Shown here in pieces: positions 42,168-52,571 of a stretch of DNA of 64,000 nucleotides. The notes below the pieces were generated by a model. It was not told the DNA's origin, made no database searches, and saw only the letters and a list, made by a program, of their open reading frames with translations. Numbering within the stretch: the first letter of the stretch is position 1; each line of letters opens with the position of its first letter. This stretch comes from Microvirga terrae (GTDB lineage Bacteria > Pseudomonadota > Alphaproteobacteria > Rhizobiales > Beijerinckiaceae). The position numbers and the translations under genes are program-made. The stretch is from assembly GCF_013307435.2 (NCBI RefSeq), contig NZ_CP102845.1, positions 2,551,001-2,615,000 of the forward strand. Reading direction: 5' to 3'.

Positions 42168-43025
42168 TCAAGCCAAAGTCTTCTTCAGGAACCCGATCGT
42201 CCGGCTCCAGGCAAGATCGGCGGCCTCCTTGTTGTAGCGGGCAGCGCCGGTGTCGTTGTTGAAGGCGTGGTTGGCGCCCTCGTAGACGTAGATCTCGTAG
42301 GTCTTGCCCGCCTGCTTCAGGGCTGCCTCGTAGGCCGGGATGCCGGCATTAATGCGCTCGTCCATCCCGCCGTAATGCAGCATCATGCCGGCATTGATCT
42401 TCGGCACGTCCTCCGCCTTGGGCTGCCCGCCGTAATAGGCAACGCCCGCATTGAGGTTCGGCTCGTTCACCGCCAGGTTGTTCACCGCGCCGCCGCCCCA
42501 GCAGAAGCCGATGGCTCCGACCTTGCCATTGCCGTCCGGACGTCCTTTCAGGTACGCGACCGCCGCCTTTCCGGAGGCGATCACGTCCGGCTGCTTCAAC
42601 TGGCCGATCATCTCGCGGCCCTTGTCCTCGTCGGCCGGCGTTCCGCCCATGGGCGACAGATAGTCGAGGCCGAGCGCCACGAAGCCCTGGGTGGCGACGC
42701 GACGGGTCACGTCCTTGATGTGAGGGTTGAGGCCGCGGTTCTCATGGATGACGATCACGGTCGGCAGCTTGCCCGCACTGTCCTTCGGCCTGACAAGATA
42801 GCCCTTCAGCCCTGGAACGCCGGGGATATCCACGGTCTCCGTGGTGATCCGCGGATCGCTCTCCTCGACGGTCTGGGCCTTCGCGTAATTGCTCTGCAGG
42901 ACCGACAGGAGGGTCGTCGCGGCGGCGGTGCTGCCGGCCAGCGCTGCGAGCTTGTCGAGAAAGTTGCGGCGGTTCATGCCGCCATGCGTGAAGTCGTCGT
43001 AGAGATCGATGATGCGTTGATCCAT
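42168..43025 (-). CDS. Exported dienelactone hydrolase-family protein
   Basis: A 285-residue alpha/beta hydrolase of the dienelactone hydrolase type. The nucleophile is Cys in GFCWGGG (not Ser), with the catalytic His in GANHAFNN and Asp in GGMDERI. Residues 20-58 contain a Tat-like signal (NRRNFLDKLAALAGSTAAATTLL), so the enzyme is probably exported folded to the periplasm. Start at MDQRIIDL with GGGAGG seven bases upstream. A hairpin sits just before that ribosome-binding site. Downstream of the MFS pump on the same strand; substrate unknown. Confidence 0.88.
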   Translation of the reverse strand: MDQRIIDLYDDFTHGGMNRRNFLDKLAALAGSTAAATTLLSVLQSNYAKAQTVEESDPRITTETVDIPGVPGLKGYLVRPKDSAGKLPTVIVIHENRGLNPHIKDVTRRVATQGFVALGLDYLSPMGGTPADEDKGREMIGQLKQPDVIASGKAAVAYLKGRPDGNGKVGAIGFCWGGGAVNNLAVNEPNLNAGVAYYGGQPKAEDVPKINAGMMLHYGGMDERINAGIPAYEAALKQAGKTYEIYVYEGANHAFNNDTGAARYNKEAADLAWSRTIGFLKKTLA

Positions 43026-43039
43026 GCGGGCCTCCCGAA

Positions 43040-43059
43040 GCACCGGATTGGGCCGGTGC
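43040..43059 (-). promoter_or_regulatory. Stem-loop just upstream of the hydrolase ribosome-binding site
   Basis: Seven-base-pair stem (43040-43046 with 43053-43059), six-base loop. On the minus strand it ends 3 bases before the GGGAGG of the hydrolase gene and begins 29 bases after the MFS stop. It has no T tract. It may be an inefficient terminator or a translation-affecting structure. Confidence 0.4.
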
Positions 43060-43088
43060 GTTTATTCCCAGCCGGAAGGTAGCGCGGC

Positions 43089-44525
43089 CTAGCGTCCCGA
43101 CATACCGTCACCGAGGCCAGTGGAGGCAGGTTTTTCCTTCACAATCCTGTGTCCCGACATCTCGGCGCCGGCCGTCGGCGCGAGGCCGATGAAGACGAAG
43201 CCGGCTAGAGCCGACACGGTCGCGACGGCCCAGAACGCCGGGCCGAAATCGGCCGCCGTGATCGTAGCGTCACCGTCGAGGCTGGCCGCCGTCTCCAGCA
43301 CGAAGGCCCCGAATGCGACGCCGATGCTCAGCGAAACCTGCTGGAGGGCGCTGGACAGGCTCGTGGCATAGCTCATCTCCCGGTTGGAGATCTCCGCATA
43401 CCCGATGGCGTTGAGGCTGGTGAACTGGAGCGACCGGAAGCAGCCGCCGACCAGCAGGATGATCATGATCAGCCAGTGCGGCGTCTCCGGCGTGAAGAAG
43501 CCGTTGGCGGCGACGAAAGCCGCCCCGATGAAGGCGTTGATGATCAGAAGCCGGCGAAATCCCGTCCGCTCCAGGATGCGTTTCGCCATGGTCTTCATGA
43601 ACAGGGCGCCGACCGCCGCGATGAAGGTGAGCGATCCGGATGCCAGGGGGCTGAGGCCGAAGCCCACCTGGAGCATCAGCGGCAGCAGGAACGGGATCGC
43701 CCCGATGCCGACCCGGAACAGGAACCCGCCGACCACGCTGATGCGGAAGGTCGGGATCTTCAGGAGGCCGAGATGCAGCACCGGGTACGGGGTGCGCTTG
43801 GCGTGGACGACGTAGAGGACGAGGCAGATCGCGCCGATCACCACACAGCCGGTCGAGATTTCGGCCGGAATGAGATGCCGGCCGCCCGAGGCGAAGCCGA
43901 GCATGAGCAGGGCGAACCCGAAGCCTGAGAGCAGGAAGCCGATCACGTCGAGCGGCGGCGTGTCCTCCTCCTTGATGTTCGGCACGTAGATCGTGGCCAG
44001 GACGATGCCGAGGATGCCGATCGGGATGTTGATGAAGAAGATCCACCGCCAGTCGAAATAGGTGGTGATGAAGCCGCCGAGCGGCGGGCCCACGATGGGG
44101 CCGACGAGGGCTGGGATCGTCAGGGTCGCGAGCGCCTGAACCACCTCGCTACGGGCGACGCTGCGCAGCAGAACGAGGCGCCCCACGGGAACCATCATGG
44201 CGCCGCCGGCCCCCTGGATGAACCGGGCGATCACGAACCATTCCAAGGAATTGGCGCCCGCGCAGGCAAGAGAGCCCGCCATGAACACCCCGATGGCCGC
44301 GGTGAAGATCGTCCGGGCCCCGTACTTGTCGGCCATCCAGCCGGAGATCGGGATGAAGATCGCAAGGCTCACCAGATAGGAGGTCAGAGCGAGCTTGAGG
44401 GCGATCGGGTCCGTCCCCAGGCTCTGCGCGATCATCGGCAGCGACGTGGAGATGACGGTCGAATCCGTGTTCTCCATGAACAGGGCGGTCGCGATGATCA
44501 GCGGGAGAAGGCGGGACGGACGCAT
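43089..44525 (-). CDS. MFS drug:H+ antiporter, DHA2 (14-span) family
   Basis: A 478-residue major facilitator with 14 hydrophobic segments, of the EmrB/QacA DHA2 family. Motif A is GWMADKYGARTIF (loop 2-3) and motif C is in span 5 (LVGPIVGPPLGGFI). The first span carries the DHA2-type Asp in MENTDSTVISTSLP. It should export drugs, fatty acids or other lipophilic compounds using the proton gradient. There is no linked membrane-fusion protein or regulator gene. Downstream neighbour on the same strand is the hydrolase; divergent from guaB. Confidence 0.9.
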   Translation of the reverse strand: MRPSRLLPLIIATALFMENTDSTVISTSLPMIAQSLGTDPIALKLALTSYLVSLAIFIPISGWMADKYGARTIFTAAIGVFMAGSLACAGANSLEWFVIARFIQGAGGAMMVPVGRLVLLRSVARSEVVQALATLTIPALVGPIVGPPLGGFITTYFDWRWIFFINIPIGILGIVLATIYVPNIKEEDTPPLDVIGFLLSGFGFALLMLGFASGGRHLIPAEISTGCVVIGAICLVLYVVHAKRTPYPVLHLGLLKIPTFRISVVGGFLFRVGIGAIPFLLPLMLQVGFGLSPLASGSLTFIAAVGALFMKTMAKRILERTGFRRLLIINAFIGAAFVAANGFFTPETPHWLIMIILLVGGCFRSLQFTSLNAIGYAEISNREMSYATSLSSALQQVSLSIGVAFGAFVLETAASLDGDATITAADFGPAFWAVATVSALAGFVFIGLAPTAGAEMSGHRIVKEKPASTGLGDGMSGR

Positions 44526-44541
44526 GACTCGCAGGACTTAG

Positions 44542-46194
<1,653 letters not shown>

Positions 46195-46215
46195 GCTTCA
46201 GCCGAGCGAGTGTCC

Positions 46216-46647
46216 ATGAGCATCAGTTCCGTCATCCTGCCCGTCCTCGTCCAGGTCGGGCTCACCTTCCTGCTCCTTCTCTGGCTCGGACGGTCCCGGG
46301 TCGGGCATCTGCGCTCCGGGGAGGTGCAGGTGAAGGACATCGCTCTGGGCGAGCGCAACTGGCCGAGCCGCATCCTGCAGATCCAGAACTCGTATCACAA
46401 CCAGTTCGAGCTTCCGGTCCTGTTCTACGTGCTGGTGACGCTGGCGCTCATCACCCGCAAGGCCGACATGCTGTTCGTGGTCATGTCCTGGATGTTCGTG
46501 ACGAGCCGTCTGGTTCACGCGGCCATCCACACGACGTCGAACAAACTCTCCCATCGGTTCATGGCCTTCGTAGTCGGCGTGCTGATCCTCGCCGCCATGT
46601 GGGTCATCTTCGGCATCCGCATCTTCGCGGCGGAAGCCGGCATTTGA
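46216..46647 (+). CDS. MAPEG-family membrane protein
   Basis: A 143-residue membrane protein with four hydrophobic spans and the MAPEG signature (NSYHNQFELPVLFYVL, then SRLVHAAIHTTSN in the third span region). MAPEG proteins in eukaryotes are glutathione transferases or leukotriene enzymes; bacterial roles are mostly unknown. It begins 21 bases after guaB, with an alternative GTG two codons upstream. A perfect hairpin follows. Confidence 0.82.
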   Translation: MSISSVILPVLVQVGLTFLLLLWLGRSRVGHLRSGEVQVKDIALGERNWPSRILQIQNSYHNQFELPVLFYVLVTLALITRKADMLFVVMSWMFVTSRLVHAAIHTTSNKLSHRFMAFVVGVLILAAMWVIFGIRIFAAEAGI

Positions 46648-46656
46648 ACGAGCGGA

Positions 46657-46681
46657 CGGGATGGGCGCAACGCCCATCCCG
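46657..46681. terminator. Perfect 11-bp stem-loop between convergent genes
   Basis: 46657-46667 pairs with 46671-46681 around a CAA loop. It lies between the MAPEG gene (plus) and the lipoprotein gene (minus), 9-10 bases from each stop. There is no T tract, but position and stability suggest a shared 3' end. Confidence 0.6.
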
Positions 46682-46690
46682 CTGATCGCA

Positions 46691-46840
46691 TCAGTACTTC
46701 CGGCCGCTCTCGAGCTGGGTCTTGGCGTCCATCGCCTTGGCGGGAGGCGGGGTGAGATCGGCGGCCGGGGCCGTTGCGCAGGCGGCGATCGTCAGGGTCA
46801 GGCCGGCGGCGATCAGGCCGCGGGTCAGTCGGGTCAACAT
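46691..46840 (-). CDS. Small lipoprotein
   Basis: A 49-residue lipoprotein: hydrophobic N-terminal segment and a lipobox LTIAAC with Cys at residue 20. The mature part is 30 residues, rich in Ala, Pro, Thr and ending in QLESGRKY. GGAG precedes the ATG at 46840. The reading frame continues further upstream, but without lipobox logic. No family was recognised; small lipoproteins of this type are usually outer-membrane-associated. Confidence 0.68.
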   Translation of the reverse strand: MLTRLTRGLIAAGLTLTIAACATAPAADLTPPPAKAMDAKTQLESGRKY

Positions 46841-46962
46841 CGAGAGTGGCTCCAAACAGGAATCGTGCGGAATGCACGCATCCTCACCATCTACTCTCGA
46901 TGGAGACGAAAAACAGGTAACAATGTGTCGTTTATACGGCCAAGCTTGGATGTGCTCTTTCG

Positions 46963-48261
46963 ATGACACCAGCCGCCCGCATCTCCGCCGCCATCGAGGT
47001 TCTGGCCGATATCGAGGCCCGTCGCCGGCCGGCTACGGACGCCCTCAAGGATTGGGGCCTGTCCCATCGCTTCGCCGGCTCCAAGGACCGGGCCGCCATC
47101 GCGAGCCTCGTCTACGATGCCTTGCGCCGGAAGGCCTCCGCGGCTTGGATCATGGGAGAGACGACGCCCCGGGCCATCGTCCTCGGCATGTTGAGGCTTC
47201 AGCGCGGCCTTGATCCCGCGGCCGTGGCGGCTCTGTGTTCCGGCGAGCGTTTCGCCCCCGAACCCTTGACCGCCGATGAGAGCGTCAGACTCGAAAGCGC
47301 CGACCTCGGCGGTGCGCCGGCCGCTGTGGCGGGCGACTTCCCGGACTGGATCGAGCTCTCGCTGCAGCGCGTGTTCGGGGAGGACCTCATATCCGAGATG
47401 AGGGCGCTCACCGCCCGGGCCCCACTCGATCTGCGGGTGAACACCTTGAAGGTCTCCTCCCGGGAGGAGGCGCACGACGCCCTCCCGCATCTCGGCGCCG
47501 TCGAGACCCCGCTCTCGCCCCTGGGCCTGCGCATCGCACCGGGCGAGGACGGGCGCGGCCCCGCCGTGCAGTCCGAACCGGAGTTCCGGAAGGGCTGGAT
47601 CGAGATCCAGGACGAGGGCTCGCAACTCGTCGCGCTGCTCGCAGGAGTCAAGCCCGGCGAGCAGGTGGTCGATCTCTGCGCCGGTGGCGGCGGCAAGACC
47701 CTGGCGCTCGCGGCCATGATGGAGAACCACGGCCAGATCTACGCCACCGACAACGATGCCCGCCGTCTCGCGCCGATCCACGACCGGCTCGCCCGTGCGG
47801 GTGTCCGCAACGTGCAGGTCCGCACCCCGCGAGCCAAGGCCGATGCGGTGACCGATCTCGACGGGAAGATCGACTGCGTGGTGGTGGACGCGCCCTGCAC
47901 AGGCGTCGGCACTTGGCGGCGCAACCCCGATGCCAAATGGCGCCTGCGCCCCGGCAGCCTGGATGTGCGGCGCAAGGAGCAGGAAGCGGTCCTCGACCGG
48001 GCGGCACGGCTCGTCAGGCCCGGCGGACGCATCGTCTACATCACCTGCTCGATCCTGCCGGAGGAGAACGACGATGCCCTGGCGGCGTTCATGGAGCGCC
48101 ACGACGGGTTCACGCCTCTGCCGCTGACCAAGATCCTGGACGCCTCGCGGCTCGGCCATATCGAGAAGGCCGTGCGCGCGACCGCCCATGGGCTCCAGCT
48201 GACGCCGCTCAGGACCGGGACGGACGGCTTCTATGCTGCGATCCTGGTGCGAAACCCATGA
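46963..48261 (+). CDS. rsmB: 16S rRNA m5C methyltransferase, RsmB-like
   Basis: A 432-residue SAM-dependent rRNA cytosine-5 methyltransferase. The N-terminal 130 residues are the helical NusB-like domain; the Rossmann domain has DLCAGGGGKTLALAA, the Asp in YATDNDARRL, and the two catalytic Cys in DAPCTGVG and TCSILPEEN. RsmB methylates C967 in E. coli 16S rRNA; the exact target here is inferred by homology. Start at 46963. guaA follows after 53 bases. Confidence 0.88.
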   Translation: MTPAARISAAIEVLADIEARRRPATDALKDWGLSHRFAGSKDRAAIASLVYDALRRKASAAWIMGETTPRAIVLGMLRLQRGLDPAAVAALCSGERFAPEPLTADESVRLESADLGGAPAAVAGDFPDWIELSLQRVFGEDLISEMRALTARAPLDLRVNTLKVSSREEAHDALPHLGAVETPLSPLGLRIAPGEDGRGPAVQSEPEFRKGWIEIQDEGSQLVALLAGVKPGEQVVDLCAGGGGKTLALAAMMENHGQIYATDNDARRLAPIHDRLARAGVRNVQVRTPRAKADAVTDLDGKIDCVVVDAPCTGVGTWRRNPDAKWRLRPGSLDVRRKEQEAVLDRAARLVRPGGRIVYITCSILPEENDDALAAFMERHDGFTPLPLTKILDASRLGHIEKAVRATAHGLQLTPLRTGTDGFYAAILVRNP

Positions 48262-48314
48262 AAAGCCTCATATTTGAATTGTCGTCACGACCCGGAAAGC
48301 CGTAAGAACCCGCC

Positions 48315-49871
48315 ATGACCCAGACCCACGACAAGATCCTCATCGTCGATTTCGGCTCCCAGGTGACCCAGCTCATCGCACGGCGCGTGCGCGAGGATGG
48401 TGTCTACTCGGAGGTGGTGCCGTTCCAGAAGGCCGCCGAGGCGATCCGGACCATGAAGCCGAAGGGCGTGATCCTCTCGGGCGGACCGGAATCGGTCACG
48501 TCGGACATGTCGCCCCGGGCCCCTCAGGAGCTGTTCGACACCGACCTTCCGGTTTTCGGCATCTGCTATGGCCAGCAGACCATGGCGGCGCAGCTCGGCG
48601 GCGAGGTCGAGAGCGGGCACCATTCAGAATTCGGCCGCGCCGAGGTCGAGGTGCTCACCGAGAGCCCGCTGTTCCAGGGTGTGTGGCAGGTCGGCAAGAA
48701 ATATCCTGTCTGGATGAGCCACGGCGACCGGGTCACCAGGCTTCCCGAAGGCTTCGAGGTCCTGGCGGCCTCCGAGAACGCACCTTTCGCGGTTGTGGCC
48801 GACGAGGGGCACAGGTTCTACGGCGTCCAGTTCCATCCCGAGGTGGTGCACACGCCCCAGGGAGCCCAGCTCATCCGCAACTTCGTGCGCGACATCGCGG
48901 GCTGCAAGGGCGACTGGACCATGAAGGCCTTCCGCGAGGAGGCGATCGAGCGCATCCGCGCCCAGGTCGGCACCGGCCGGGTGATCTGCGGCCTGTCCGG
49001 GGGCGTCGATTCCGCCGTCGCGGCGGTGCTGATCCACGAGGCCATCGGCGACCAGCTCACCTGCGTGTTCGTCGATCACGGCCTGCTGCGCGCGTCGGAA
49101 GCGGAGCAGGTGGTGACGCTCTTCCGCGACCACTACAACATCCCGCTCGTCCACGTGCAGGCACAGGATCTCTTCATCGGAGCCCTGGAAGGTGTGTCGG
49201 ACCCCGAGGTCAAGCGCAAGACCATCGGCCGGCTCTTCATCGACGTGTTCGACGAGGAGGCGAAGAAGATCGGGGGAGCCGACTTCCTGGCGCAGGGCAC
49301 GCTCTACCCGGACGTGATCGAGAGCGTATCCTTCACCGGCGGCCCCTCGGTCACGATCAAGAGCCACCACAATGTCGGCGGCCTGCCCGAGCGCATGAAG
49401 ATGAAGCTCGTGGAGCCGCTGCGCGAACTGTTCAAGGACGAGGTGAGGGTGCTCGGCCGCGAGCTCGGCCTGCCCGACGCCTTCGTGGGCCGGCACCCGT
49501 TCCCGGGTCCGGGCCTTGCCATCCGGGTTCCCGGCGAGATCACCCGTGAGAAGCTCGACATCCTGCGCAAGGCCGATGCGATCTATCTCGAAGAAATCCG
49601 CAATGCCGGCCTCTACGACCAGATCTGGCAAGCCTTCGCGGTGCTGCTGCCGGTGAAGACCGTGGGTGTCATGGGTGATGCGCGTACCTATGACCACGTC
49701 TGCGCGCTGCGCGCCGTCACATCCATCGACGGCATGACGGCGGATTTCTACCCGTTCGACATGGGCTTCCTCGGCCGGGTCGCGACCCGGATCATCAACG
49801 AGGTAAAGGGCATCAACCGCGTCACCTACGACATCACCTCGAAGCCGCCCGGCACCATCGAGTGGGAGTGA
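48315..49871 (+). CDS. guaA: GMP synthase (glutamine-hydrolysing)
   Basis: A 518-residue GMP synthetase that aminates XMP to GMP. The N-terminal class I glutamine amidotransferase has Cys in [10 protein letters not shown], His and Glu in [10 protein letters not shown]; the ATP-pyrophosphatase domain has the PP-loop [14 protein letters not shown], and the C-terminal dimerisation domain ends with the usual [12 protein letters not shown]. Start context ACCCGCC is weak but the N-terminus fits. Upstream rsmB and downstream YffB-like genes are close enough to share transcription. Confidence 0.97.
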   Translation: MTQTHDKILIVDFGSQVTQLIARRVREDGVYSEVVPFQKAAEAIRTMKPKGVILSGGPESVTSDMSPRAPQELFDTDLPVFGICYGQQTMAAQLGGEVESGHHSEFGRAEVEVLTESPLFQGVWQVGKKYPVWMSHGDRVTRLPEGFEVLAASENAPFAVVADEGHRFYGVQFHPEVVHTPQGAQLIRNFVRDIAGCKGDWTMKAFREEAIERIRAQVGTGRVICGLSGGVDSAVAAVLIHEAIGDQLTCVFVDHGLLRASEAEQVVTLFRDHYNIPLVHVQAQDLFIGALEGVSDPEVKRKTIGRLFIDVFDEEAKKIGGADFLAQGTLYPDVIESVSFTGGPSVTIKSHHNVGGLPERMKMKLVEPLRELFKDEVRVLGRELGLPDAFVGRHPFPGPGLAIRVPGEITREKLDILRKADAIYLEEIRNAGLYDQIWQAFAVLLPVKTVGVMGDARTYDHVCALRAVTSIDGMTADFYPFDMGFLGRVATRIINEVKGINRVTYDITSKPPGTIEWE

Positions 49872-49875
49872 GCCG

Positions 49876-50223
49876 ATGGCGACGACCCTTTACGGCATCA
49901 GGAACTGCGACACGGTGAAGAAGGCGCGCGCTTGGCTCGAGGGCAGAGGCTTGCCTTACGCCTTCCACGACTACAAGGCGGAAGGCATCGACCGGGCACG
50001 GCTCGAATCCTGGGTGTCCCAGGTGGGCTGGGAGTCGCTTCTCAACCGGGCCGGCACCACGTTCCGCAAGCTCCCGGAGTCCGACAAGGCGAACCTCGAA
50101 CGGACCAAGGCGATCGCGCTCATGCTCGACCAGCCATCGATGATCAAGCGCCCGGTGCTCGACCATGGCGGGCGGGTCGTCGTCGGCTTCAAGCCGGAAC
50201 TCTACGCGGAACAGATCGGGTAG
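49876..50223 (+). CDS. ArsC/Spx-superfamily protein, YffB-like
   Basis: A 115-residue thioredoxin-fold protein of the ArsC family. The N-terminus is TTLYGIRNCDTVKKARAWL, with the single conserved Cys10, and the central RAGTTFRKLP and C-terminal RPVLDHGGRVVVGF match YffB-like proteins, which bind glutathione and are not true arsenate reductases. Starts four bases after the guaA stop, so it is in the same operon. Confidence 0.87.
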   Translation: MATTLYGIRNCDTVKKARAWLEGRGLPYAFHDYKAEGIDRARLESWVSQVGWESLLNRAGTTFRKLPESDKANLERTKAIALMLDQPSMIKRPVLDHGGRVVVGFKPELYAEQIG

Positions 50224-50245
50224 CGGCGTTCCTGAGGGAGGTGTC

Positions 50246-50986
50246 ATGATCCGAAGGCGCGGGAAGAGGATCGCGGCGGCCGTGCTTCTAGGGGCCGCCT
50301 GGGCCGGTCCTGCCCTGGCCGAGAGCGCCGGATGTTTCCACTTCGGCTACGATCTCAAGGACCTCGAGGCGAACCGGGACGTCTACCTCGGGCGGATCAA
50401 CACTCTCGCGCCGCGAGTGAATTTCGTGAAGCGTGACGTGTTTCAGAAGGGCTGCCCCAACAGCAGCGCCGCCTGCAGGGACAAGCCCTACCTCGTTCCC
50501 GGCGACGAGGTGGTGATCTCGGGCGGCAACGGCGATTTTCTGTGCGCCAGCTATGCCGGCCGGAACGGCGCCGTGACCGACGGCCGGCTGCCGCGCGCTG
50601 CGGTGTCGGTCGTGCCGGGGGAACCCGTCGCAGCGCCACAGGGCTGGCTTGGAACATGGCAGAGCGGACCCGAGCAGACGATCGCGATCGGATCAGGCGC
50701 GCAAGGGACGCTGACGATCAAGGGTAATGCCACCTGGGGAGCGTCCGATCCCGGCCGAGTCGCGCGCGGCGCCGTCAATATCGGTGAACTCGACGGGGAG
50801 GCGCCGGTGCGCGGCCTGATCCTCTCCTTCGGCATGGGAGAGGACGGCCCCCTGCCATACGACGAAGCCGACGAAGCGGATTGCCGGGTCCAGCTTCTCC
50901 GTCTCGGCTCCTACCTGCTCGTGAGAGACAACGCCATGTGCGGCGGCCACAACGTCACCTTCACGGGGATCTACCGGCGGCAATAG
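50246..50986 (+). CDS. Exported hypothetical protein with SH3-like N-terminal region
   Basis: A 246-residue secreted protein with a signal peptide ending in ALA (residues 1-25). The mature protein has several Cys (C31, C71, C78, C104-region and two near the C-terminus), suggesting disulfides. The first half resembles bacterial SH3-like domains; the second (from about residue 135, GWLGTWQSGPEQTIAIG) looks like a small beta-barrel ending GIYRRQ. Not a named family to me. GAGGGAGG precedes the ATG. It lies 22 bases after the YffB-like gene and may be co-transcribed. Confidence 0.7.
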   Translation: MIRRRGKRIAAAVLLGAAWAGPALAESAGCFHFGYDLKDLEANRDVYLGRINTLAPRVNFVKRDVFQKGCPNSSAACRDKPYLVPGDEVVISGGNGDFLCASYAGRNGAVTDGRLPRAAVSVVPGEPVAAPQGWLGTWQSGPEQTIAIGSGAQGTLTIKGNATWGASDPGRVARGAVNIGELDGEAPVRGLILSFGMGEDGPLPYDEADEADCRVQLLRLGSYLLVRDNAMCGGHNVTFTGIYRRQ

Positions 50987-51010
50987 CCGAGCGGCCCACA
51001 CCGGCGATGC

Positions 51011-52417
51011 TCACCCCCTGAAGAACAGCAGCGTCAGGAGCAGGAAAGTCGGAATCAGGATGGCGCCCGACCAGAGCAGATAACCGAAGAAGCTTGGCAT
51101 CTTTACCCCGCCTTCTCGGGCGATCGCATAGACCATGAAGTTGGGCGCATTACCGATATAGGAGTTCGCGCCCATGAACACCGCACCGGCCGAGATTGCC
51201 GAGAGCGTCAGCGCCCCAGTGGTCATGAGCCGCTGGGGATCGCCGCCGGCCAGTTCGAAGAACACCAGATAGGTCGGGGCATTGTCCAGGAACGAAGAGA
51301 GTCCGCCGGACAGCCAGAAATAAGCAGCGTTGTTGGCGCTGCCGTCCGGGTTGGTCACGAGCGCGACGAGTGGTGCGAAAGCCCCATTCGCGCCGGCCTT
51401 GAGCATGGCGAGCACCGGAATGATCGCGATGAAGATGCCGGCGAAGAGCTTTGCCACCTCCAGGATCGGCCCCCAGGAGAAGCCGTTCTCGATCCGGTTC
51501 GCCTTCGACGTCGTCTTCAGGGAGATGACCGTCACGACGACCATGATGAGGTCGCGCAGGGCATTGGCGAACTCGATCTCCACGCCGAGCACGGTCGTGC
51601 GGCCGAGGTCGGCGGTGGCGCTCATCAGGATCGCCGCAATGATAATGAAAATCAGGAGGAAGTTGATGCCGCCCGTGACCCGTACGGGATTGTCCGGCGT
51701 CGGATCGGGGCGGACGCGGCCTTCCTTTCGATAGACCACGAGATCGATCACGAAGAACAGGGCGAGGAGGAAGAGGCTGGCGAACAGGGTCTCCGGCAGC
51801 AGGTGCCTGGTGGTCCAGAAGAAGTCGACCCCGCGCAGGAAACCCAGGAACAGCGGCGGGTCGCCGAGCGGCGTGAGCGAGCCGCCGATGTTCGACACCA
51901 GGAAGATGAAGAACACGATCACGTGGACGTTGTGCCGTCGGTCGTCGTTGGCGCGCATGATCGGGCGGATCATCACCATGGAGGCGCCGGTCGTGCCGAT
52001 GAAGCTCGCCAGAACGGTGCCAAGGCCCAGGAGCATCGTGTTGGTGCCCGGTGCCCCGTGGATGTTGCCGCGCACGAGAATGCCGCCCGCGACCGTGAAC
52101 AGCGCCAGCAGGAGGAGGATGAAGGGAATGTACTCGAGCAGGGCCGTGTGGGCGAGGGCGTGGATTGCCGCCGTGGGCCCGAAGACCATCCCCATGGGGA
52201 TCAGCACCAGGAGGCCCCAGGCGGCAGCGATCTTGCCTTGGTGGTGTTCCCAGACATGGGGTGCGATAAGCGGAAACAGCGCGATGGAGAGAAGGATGCC
52301 GGCGAAAGGCAGTGCCCAGGCGAAGCCGAGGCTCGCCCCGTTGAACTCGGCCGCAAAGGCCGCCTGTGGCAGGAGGGTGAACACGCCGGTCAGCGCCAGG
52401 CTCGTGGTGCGAAGCAT
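51011..52417 (-). CDS. NhaD-like Na+/H+ antiporter or anion transporter (IT superfamily)
   Basis: A 468-residue membrane protein with about 12 spans, of the ion-transporter superfamily (NhaD/ArsB/citrate carrier fold). Typical features: EYIPFILLLLALFTVAGGI, TTGASMVMIRPIM, SNIGGSLTPLGDPPLFLGFLRG and SFLDNAPTYLVFF near the C-terminal repeat, giving the two re-entrant NxGG/DNAPT-like loops. The first 22 residues look like a cleavable signal or first span. Likely function: sodium/proton exchange; an organic-anion role cannot be excluded. Downstream of the TRAP genes, separated by a terminator. Confidence 0.83.
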   Translation of the reverse strand: MLRTTSLALTGVFTLLPQAAFAAEFNGASLGFAWALPFAGILLSIALFPLIAPHVWEHHQGKIAAAWGLLVLIPMGMVFGPTAAIHALAHTALLEYIPFILLLLALFTVAGGILVRGNIHGAPGTNTMLLGLGTVLASFIGTTGASMVMIRPIMRANDDRRHNVHVIVFFIFLVSNIGGSLTPLGDPPLFLGFLRGVDFFWTTRHLLPETLFASLFLLALFFVIDLVVYRKEGRVRPDPTPDNPVRVTGGINFLLIFIIIAAILMSATADLGRTTVLGVEIEFANALRDLIMVVVTVISLKTTSKANRIENGFSWGPILEVAKLFAGIFIAIIPVLAMLKAGANGAFAPLVALVTNPDGSANNAAYFWLSGGLSSFLDNAPTYLVFFELAGGDPQRLMTTGALTLSAISAGAVFMGANSYIGNAPNFMVYAIAREGGVKMPSFFGYLLWSGAILIPTFLLLTLLFFRG

Positions 52418-52524
52418 ATCCTCGGTTTCCCCTCAAGCGCCGCTTGGACCGGCGTGTTTCTTCTCGGCCGCGCCGTGGTTTTATGGGACGGGCGAACGGT
52501 CCGCAACGGTTTGCCCGCTACCAA

Positions 52525-52550
52525 AAAGGCGGGCTTCGGAGCCCGCCTTT
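52525..52550 (-). terminator. Intrinsic terminator of the TRAP operon
   Basis: Eleven-base-pair stem (52525-52535 with 52540-52550), TCGG tetraloop. On the minus strand it is followed by TTTTT, 22 bases after the dctM stop. On the plus strand a shorter T tract follows. Confidence 0.88.
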
Positions 52551-52571
52551 GTTGTTTGAACGAAGCGCCCG

